Shown piece by piece: positions 57,825-64,000 of a stretch of DNA of 64,000 nt (position 1 is the stretch's first letter; the number at the start of each line of letters is the position of its first letter). A program made the position numbers and the translations under genes. Source of the stretch: Plumapathes pennacea. Taxonomy: Eukaryota > Cnidaria > Anthozoa > Antipatharia > Myriopathidae. The DNA lies in contig OZ038473.1 in assembly GCA_964036295.1 (NCBI GenBank), forward strand, positions 1,743,501-1,807,500. The letters are read 5' to 3'. Under the pieces are notes generated by a model that saw only the letters and a program-made list of their open reading frames with translations, had not been told where the DNA came from and searched no databases.

Positions 57825-58836
57825 GTAAGGTTTTTGGGGTGTTTTCTGAAGGGAGTATAGATAATTTTCCCACGAGCACCTGCTGTTCTGTGTGCATGTT
57901 TGTGTGGTGGTTTCTGTTGTATATAAATTATTTAAATGCCATAGGTTTCTAGAAAAAACTTTGAAAACAAGACTTTATAGCTAGACGGAACTGGAAGACA
58001 TAGTACTGCCGTTCAGCAACGAACTTATATCTTGCCACAGCCGCCATTAGGGCCGCCATTTGAATAGCAGAATAATTTTAGCTTGGTAAAATGACATGAA
58101 AAGCGGTAATTACTGTTTTATATTTCTCACATGATAATTGTTAATGCTTTATCTTTTAGCGGCCGCCGTAGAATCGCATACGGTTACACCATTCATTGGT
58201 TATATTTGAATTTACGACCTGTCGCTTGTACTCCTGTCAAATGAAACTATTCAGTTAAATCACTTATCGGCCGCTTTAGGACGCTGATTAACATAAAATA
58301 TGCAGTAATAATATTCACCGACAACTAAAATACGAGAAGAGATTCTCACAATGATGATAAAAGAATACTCTTCAGTCTATTAAACGACACTCTATAACTT
58401 TCACTGTTCAGAGCTGAGTTGACTTGAAATTGAAGTATTTTCTGTCTAAGTTTATATCTTTGTAAAAATACAGCTGTCGGAATTTTGAGCCCTCGGTATA
58501 TATAAATGTCAAATGCACTGTGGGAAGAGTTGATTTGGAAAATTTGATCCCTAAGCCAACATTTTAAACGTGTGAATCTTGCTGGTTATTCAATCTAATG
58601 ATTATTTTGGTTTTGTGTGTATTTTAGAACCAAAATCTATCCCACAATGCACTTAATATTTATACTGATAAATACTGCTGTATATCGCTAAATTTTACAA
58701 TTGCTAGTCACTTAGTTAACATATTTTAGTCGACCTAACTTGCATGCTGCTTCAATATAATAATGCATGGTGATATTAATAACAGATCCTATTTACTATA
58801 GGTCACTTTACCCGGCGATCTCAGAAATCTTGTACA

Positions 58837-61800
58837 ATGGACGTGAGGTTGTTGCTCGCTCTTCTATGCTGCCCGTGCATCCTGCCTTTAAGCGCAGACA
58901 AAGAGGCAGAGTAAGTAGAAATACAAGGGTTGTTTCTAATAATTAAGGGTGAAACAGCATTAGATCGCTGGTCTGTGGCAGTATAGCCAGTCATTTCAAA
59001 TTTCAATTTCAAATGTCAATATCATTTTATTTGCCCCATTAAAGGTATTTTTACAATATTGTTACTATTATAATTGCTAAACAGGAGCAGGAGCTCTCAA
59101 AAAGCCCTGTTCATCTTTTCGAGGAGAACCCCTGTGTTTTGGCTTTCTATAGTTTAGTTGACTATTTTTGAATATGTCGCTGGAAGATCATTTCATATTT
59201 GTTTATATTCCTCTGCTTTTTATTGAGCACGAGAATCTCAGTCAGAGTCGCAAAAGTAAGACTTTATTTTTTCTGGTCAGAGACATGAAAAAAAGCATAG
59301 AAGAGGCACGGCAGCTGTCCAAAACTTTTAACACTGCGCTCAAAAACACCGACAAGAAAGTGCGTCCAAATGCTGGAGGTAAGAAGATAGTCATGTTTTG
59401 TTGTCTATTTTATTCAGGCAACGGGGCCCAGTTTATTCAGGCCCGATTAAGCGGCCCTAATCCTGACCACGATTAGGGCAAATTGTTTGTTGGCCAACAA
59501 ACTGCAAGGTTGTTGAGCAAAAGGTTGTTCTAGCTCAAAACATAAAAATTATATTCAAACGTCCAAAGTTGAGCGAGAAGTGTCCTGTTTTGGGGCTTAA
59601 AGATGACATTATCCACTAGGTCGTTTTGCAACAATATAGCTCTGTTTGGAAAAATCTTTGAAGAGTGAAATTTAAATTCAACTAATACAGTCAAAACTTG
59701 TATGATTTTTTTGACAGGAAAACCTGTCATGGTTACAGTGGAGTTCAAGATCATTTCCATTGGAGAAATCGTCGAAGCGAAAATGGTAAGCTAAGCGTTC
59801 ACCTAAATGCTTTCACTCCCAAGCTCAAAGTACAGATTCTCCCAACCTTTTAAGAGTAAAATGTACGAGTAATGTAGTGAGAACTGATAATTTAATCAGC
59901 TTTCATCTTAGCAAGGTATCAAAAACCAAGTTCTCCCTACTGTATCATATGTATCTGGTGAGAACTAAAGGAGAAAATCGAAGTGGATCACTATTGGGAA
60001 TGAAATGGTTAATTCTTTTTCACATCATTATTCACTCTTGAAATCTAGAATATTTGAACACTCCGGTTGGAATTAAGGAGGGGCGTCTAGCATGAGAACG
60101 AGTCAAACCAGACATAAAAACTGTGATAATTTTTATGAAGATGAGGGTTCTAATGTCGAGGTTTCGGATATCTTGTTTTAGAAAAGGTCACACACGATTA
60201 CTGATATCACACCCTCGAAGCGCTAGTGTGGTATAACTGTTTGTGACCAGACATTGAGGTTTCTAAATGTCGAACATCTTGAAAGGAGGGCGCCAACATA
60301 GTTACTGCTCTGGATTACAAAAGAACCACTTTAAAATATCCCTGACATAAAATATACTGTGTAACCTGCCTTTTCCATTCCGATCTTGGCCAAAATTCTT
60401 TGGCTTCGATGTTAAACATATCCGCCCTCTCCGTCTGTATAAATCAAAGTAAAATACAAAGTAACAAAATGTCTCTTCGTGATCAAACGGGGAAAAACTA
60501 TCATCAACTATCGTGGCAAATTTGAACATGTTCAAATCGAATGATAGTTGATGATAGTGTATGATAGTTCATGTAATTTATGTTCAAACGCGCGCGATAG
60601 TTTGAACTATCATCGACTATCACCACCGTTTGATCGGGCCTTAAATGCAAAATAACAAAATATCTCTTCTTTTACAGGAATATTCGATGGACATCTTTTT
60701 CCGTCAGTGGTGGGTCGACCCACGATTCGCGCATAATTCTAGCAAGCCGATTAATATCGCTGAAGACGCCACTAAACTGATCTGGACTCCGGACACGTAC
60801 TTCTGGAATGTAAAGGATGCCAAGTATCATCACGTAACTAGGGCCAACATGAGACTTAAAATCGCAAAAGATGGTTTGGTTTATTTTAGCACCAGGTGGG
60901 TACTTCCGTTATACAGTATAAACAGATAATTATAATTTGATAAAGCTTATTAAGCCCCCATTCAATTTCAGGATAACTTTTACTGCCCAGTGTGACATGG
61001 ATCTGAGGCTGTATCCCATGGACATACAACGCTGTCCCTTAATCATTGAAAGCTGTGAGTATCTGCAGTGGAATATACATCAAGAGCAGCTGCCAGTGAA
61101 ACGTGAAATGTACAAATGGGTCAAGGGACTCTCTCAATTATAGTCCTTAGCGTGCAGAAACCTTTGAAAGTTGAAATCTGAATTAGCAATTCATTTTCCA
61201 TCCGACTCGTTTGTTTTAATTTATATAATAACTATGATACTACGCGTGTCCTGATTGGCTAAATAACTGTGTAAGATGAGAGTATATTACTGACTCTGAC
61301 GTGATAAGTGATGTAATTTATTATATACATACTGAGACATACTCACGAAAAAGCCATATCGTAAAATTTCGTACGCAAATGAGTTCTAGCCAATGAGAGG
61401 CCGCGAACGACGCTTTTCACACGTGAAAAAAATCGTTCGTCCAATCACAAGCTGCGAACGACGATTTTTCACTACTTTTAAAGGGTTTCCCGGTCCCATC
61501 ATAAATGTCTCAGTATGTATATAATAAACAGAAAACATCATGGAAAGTGCTTTGTACAGTTTTTATTCACTCGTTGTTTCGTATCATAAAACTCACTCGC
61601 TCGCAAAGCCTCGCTCGTTCGTTTTATGATACTTCACAACTCGTGAATAAAAACCGTACGCGCGCACTTTCCATGAAGTAATCTCTATTTATCGACTAAT
61701 TATTTGTAACTGCAGATGCTCATACAACAGCCGACGTGGACTACGAGTGGAAGAAGAGCAACAAGACCGGTGGAATCGAAATTGTCTCTGCTGAAATGGC

Positions 61801-63257
61801 TCAGTTTGAATTTGTGAGAAGCGATACCTTCGTCAAGTCTCAGACTAACAGCAAAGGTTACTGTCTTGACAATAAAATGTGCTGTCTTGTCAGTCAGTGT
61901 ACTGTCTTGACAGTACTGTCTTATCACTCACTGTACTGTTTTCTCGATCATTCTACTGTTTTGACAGTCAATGTACTGTCTTAACAGTCACTATATTGTT
62001 TTCTCAATCCTTGTACTGTTTTGTCAATCAATGTTCTATCTTTCCAATCAATGTACTGTCTTAACAGTCATTATATTGTTTTTTCAATCCTCTGCAGTGT
62101 CCTGTCAATGAATGTTTTATCTTGCCAGTCAATGTACCGTCTTTTGAATTACTGTACTGTCTCCTCGATCATTGTAATGTCTTGTCATCCACTGTATTGT
62201 TTTTTCAATTAATGTACTGTCCTGTAAGTCACTCCACTGTTTCTTCACTGGGTAAATTGTCTTATCAGTCACTGTATTGTATTCTCAATCATTATGCTGT
62301 CTTGTAAGTCACTGTGATATAGTTAATCAGTCAGTATTTTATGTTCTTGAATGATAACTATCCAGATCACTTCACCAGAATCCCAGTATCCGCAATTCAT
62401 ATACGTGAGTATCATACGCACACTACGTCAGGATGACTTGTGGTAACTGTCTGTTTAATTATGACAGGAAGCTTTGCCAGCTTAAGAGCAGTCTTCACGT
62501 TCAAACGGCGGGTTTCCTACTTCATCTCAGCCACGTATATGCCGGCCATCATCCTGGTTATCTTATCATGGTGTTGTTTTTGGATTCAGCGCACTGCAGT
62601 ACCCGCTCGCATCACACTTAGCATCACCACCATTCTGACCACCATCTTGCTGTATGGCTCTGTCAACTCCAATATGCCCAAGGTAAGCACGGACACTACT
62701 CTCACTAATTTGACAGCCTGGGCACGAGATCGGCGCGCGCTGATGGTACCGCGGGCGCGTCGATCTAGATTGATGAAGTTATTGAAATTTTTAAATGAAA
62801 AAAGTTTAACTTAATTGCAAAACTAAGACTAACTGAATTGCAGCACTGAAATTAATTTTGTAAAAAAAAAACCCATTGTAGGTTTTTACTACATTAGCCT
62901 TTTTGAAATTCTTTACCGTGTGGAGCCTGAGGCCCATATTCAAGATGGCAACGCGCGCAATATTCAAAGCAATGTGTTGACACCATCATGGAGCGCGCAT
63001 CATTTTAGTCGAGGTTCCCCCATCTTGTATCTACTGTATCTCTTTCTTGTATGATATTTGCACTGAAAAGCTAAACTTTGAATTTTTTTGTCTTTTAGGT
63101 CAGCTACAGCAAGGCTATCGACTACTTCTTGATGACGTCGCTGGGGTTCATTTTCTTCGCGCTGCTGGAGTTCATTCTGGTGCTGAACACGAACCCCGTC
63201 TTCTATTGGTACCGCCGCAAGAGAGCCAGGGAGGAAAAGATAGGACATCTCTATTTG
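58837..63257 (+). CDS. Cys-loop ligand-gated anion channel C (GABA/glycine receptor-like), 3' end outside window
   Basis: Eight exons in phase: 58837-58910, 59281-59378, 59718-59785, 60678-60895, 60972-61054, 61716-61856, 62468-62682 and 63099-63257, giving 352 codons. It has a signal peptide (RLLLALLCCP), FFRQWWVDPRF, WTPDTYFWNV, and the Cys loop CDMDLRLYPMDIQRC. TM1 follows, then TM2 with PARITLSITTILTTIL, TM3, and the start of the inner loop. Exon lengths 68, 218, 83 and 215 equal those of channel A, so the two are duplicates. The PAR motif predicts an anion channel. The exon with TM4 is missing. A possible acceptor (TTCTTTTATAG) lies in the last 15 bases of the window, so the gene probably runs off the edge. 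The donor of exon 6 (GTTACT) is weak because a minisatellite starts there. Confidence 0.9.
59803..60012. repeat. Dispersed repeat family C copy
   Basis: A good copy of about 210 bases, from GCTTTCACTCCCAAGCTCAA to GGGAATGAAATGGTTAA. It has AGATTCTCCCAACCTTTTAA, ACTGATAATTTAATCAGC and GCAAGGTATCAAAAACCAAG inside. It lies in intron 3 of channel C. Confidence 0.75.
60478..60645. repeat. Inverted repeat with ACTATCATCAACTATC phrases
   Basis: The left GATCAAACGGGG and right CCGTTTGATCGGGCC ends are inverted, and the interior has several direct and inverted copies of GATAGTTGATGATAG. It lies just before exon 4 of channel C and looks like a MITE. Confidence 0.65.
61537..61677. repeat. Inverted repeat in intron 5 of channel C
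   Basis: The arms CATGGAAAGTGCTTTGTACA and, inverted, GCGCGCACTTTCCATG, together with TTTTTATTCACTCG / CGTGAATAAAAACC and ATCATAAAAC / GTTTTATGAT, make a hairpin of about 140 bases. Confidence 0.7.
61860..62330. repeat. Minisatellite of TGTACTGTCTTGACAGTCA type
   Basis: About twenty imperfect units of 20-25 bases (TGTACTGTCTTAACAGTCAC, TTGTTTTCTCAATCC and variants) start directly at the donor of exon 6 and fill most of intron 6 of channel C. Phantom frames through it are not genes. Confidence 0.9.
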
Positions 63258-63554
63258 GTAAGAAATCAGTTATACGTTCAAAATAAGAGCTCGTTTCACT
63301 TCTCATATGCGCACTAGTGAACACTGTACATTTTAGTTCTTGTATCTTGTATCTTGTAGTTCTTGTAAGTGTCTCTACTCAATATGGTATATTCGGATTG
63401 TTTTTTGTATAATTGCATTATGGTGCTCAACTATGCCACAAGTTTGATTTTCACGTGGCTCTCAAAAGCTGTTGTTAGTGCGAAAGTAGCTTCTATCAGA
63501 AATGATACTAAAACAGGCAACGAGGAGTGAGATCAAAGAAGTCGACAAGACTAA

Positions 63555-63825
63555 ATCTTGTAGGGTAAGGTTTAGAGATTCGTTTAGGCTTAGATTTATG
63601 TTAATTAGGATTAGTCGTTTTGATGTTTATACCTATATACCCATAAACCTAGCCATAAAGGCTGGTTCACACGGTAAGGTAAGCGCAAGAGAATGAAAAC
63701 TATTTCATTCTCTTGTGTTTGAGTTTGCGTTTGCTTCACAAATTTTACCGTGTGAACCGGTTGCTTGCGTTTGCGCTTGCCGACTTGTGTTGAGCACTAA
63801 ACCTAATCCTACAAGATTTAGCTCT
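63555..63825. mobile_element. Nested inverted repeat (MITE-like)
   Basis: An inner pair GGTTCACACGGTAA / TTACCGTGTGAACCGG (about 63664-63762) lies within an outer pair CTAAATCTTGTAGGGTAAGG / CCTAATCCTACAAGATTTAG. The interior has GCGTTTGCTT phrases. It is intronic or 3' of channel C. Confidence 0.65.
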
Positions 63826-64000
63826 GTTGGCTTCCGTAATCTCATTCTCCATTCAGCCTAAAATATATTCACAACTTCATTTCTTTGCGCTTGAATGGTG
63901 AGTGCGATGTTTTGCGGAATCCAGTATTTCAGTCAGGTATACAGTTTACCGCCTCGGACACCCTCAAGACCAGCTGCAACTGACCGTTCTTTTATAGCGG

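Noticed and set aside
61879-62307. Several overlapping plus-strand frames rich in Ser, Val, Leu, Cys
   Set aside because: They run through the intron 6 minisatellite of channel C.

Overview
This is eukaryotic nuclear DNA. It is AT-rich, with short exons, GT-AG introns, long introns and intergenic gaps full of small inverted-repeat elements, and no prokaryotic layout. Gene content points to an animal, most likely an anthozoan cnidarian and probably a stony coral: a membrane-spanning NACHT-LRR protein, three PAR-signature Cys-loop channels in a cluster, a full TRAF adaptor, and a huge FN3/SEA/PAN receptor ending in a glutamate-receptor-like channel. The species cannot be told from the sequence. 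I rebuilt the gene models by hand from splice sites, reading-frame phase and protein similarity; no transcript data were available.

Layout. (1) 1192-6105, minus: a four-exon gene joining a four-TM N-terminal domain to NACHT and LRR, with a duplicated piece of its 3' end near 11.0-11.3 kb. (2) 6.2-12.4 kb: no convincing gene; several MITE-like elements, one of them bounded by TTAA. (3) 12471-13437, plus: an intronless class A GPCR with a one-base frameshift. (4) 13682-27969, minus: 25 in-phase exons (about 1950 residues; 5' end not found) encoding PAN/Apple, Ser/Thr-rich region, FN3, SEA-like, FN3, SEA-like, seven FN3, then ligand-binding lobe S1, TM1, a pore loop with the potassium-channel filter TVGYGD, TM2, lobe S2, TM3 and a basic coiled tail. 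This is the most striking object in the window. (5) 28-37.7 kb: no firm gene; pogo-like elements and a possible signal-peptide exon. (6) 37733-41381 (plus) and 42469-45989 (minus): two convergent Cys-loop channel genes. (7) 49402-53178, plus: a seven-exon TRAF gene. (8) 58837 to beyond 63257, plus: a third Cys-loop channel whose last exon lies at or past the window edge.

How they fit. The three Cys-loop genes share exon lengths (218, 83, 138-141 and 215 nt) and are tandem or inverted duplicates. The minus-strand copy has lost two introns and uses an apparent GC splice donor. TRAF and the NACHT-LRR gene are innate-immunity types, but nothing shows that they act together. The large receptor looks like a cell-surface or adhesion molecule that gates a K+-type pore.
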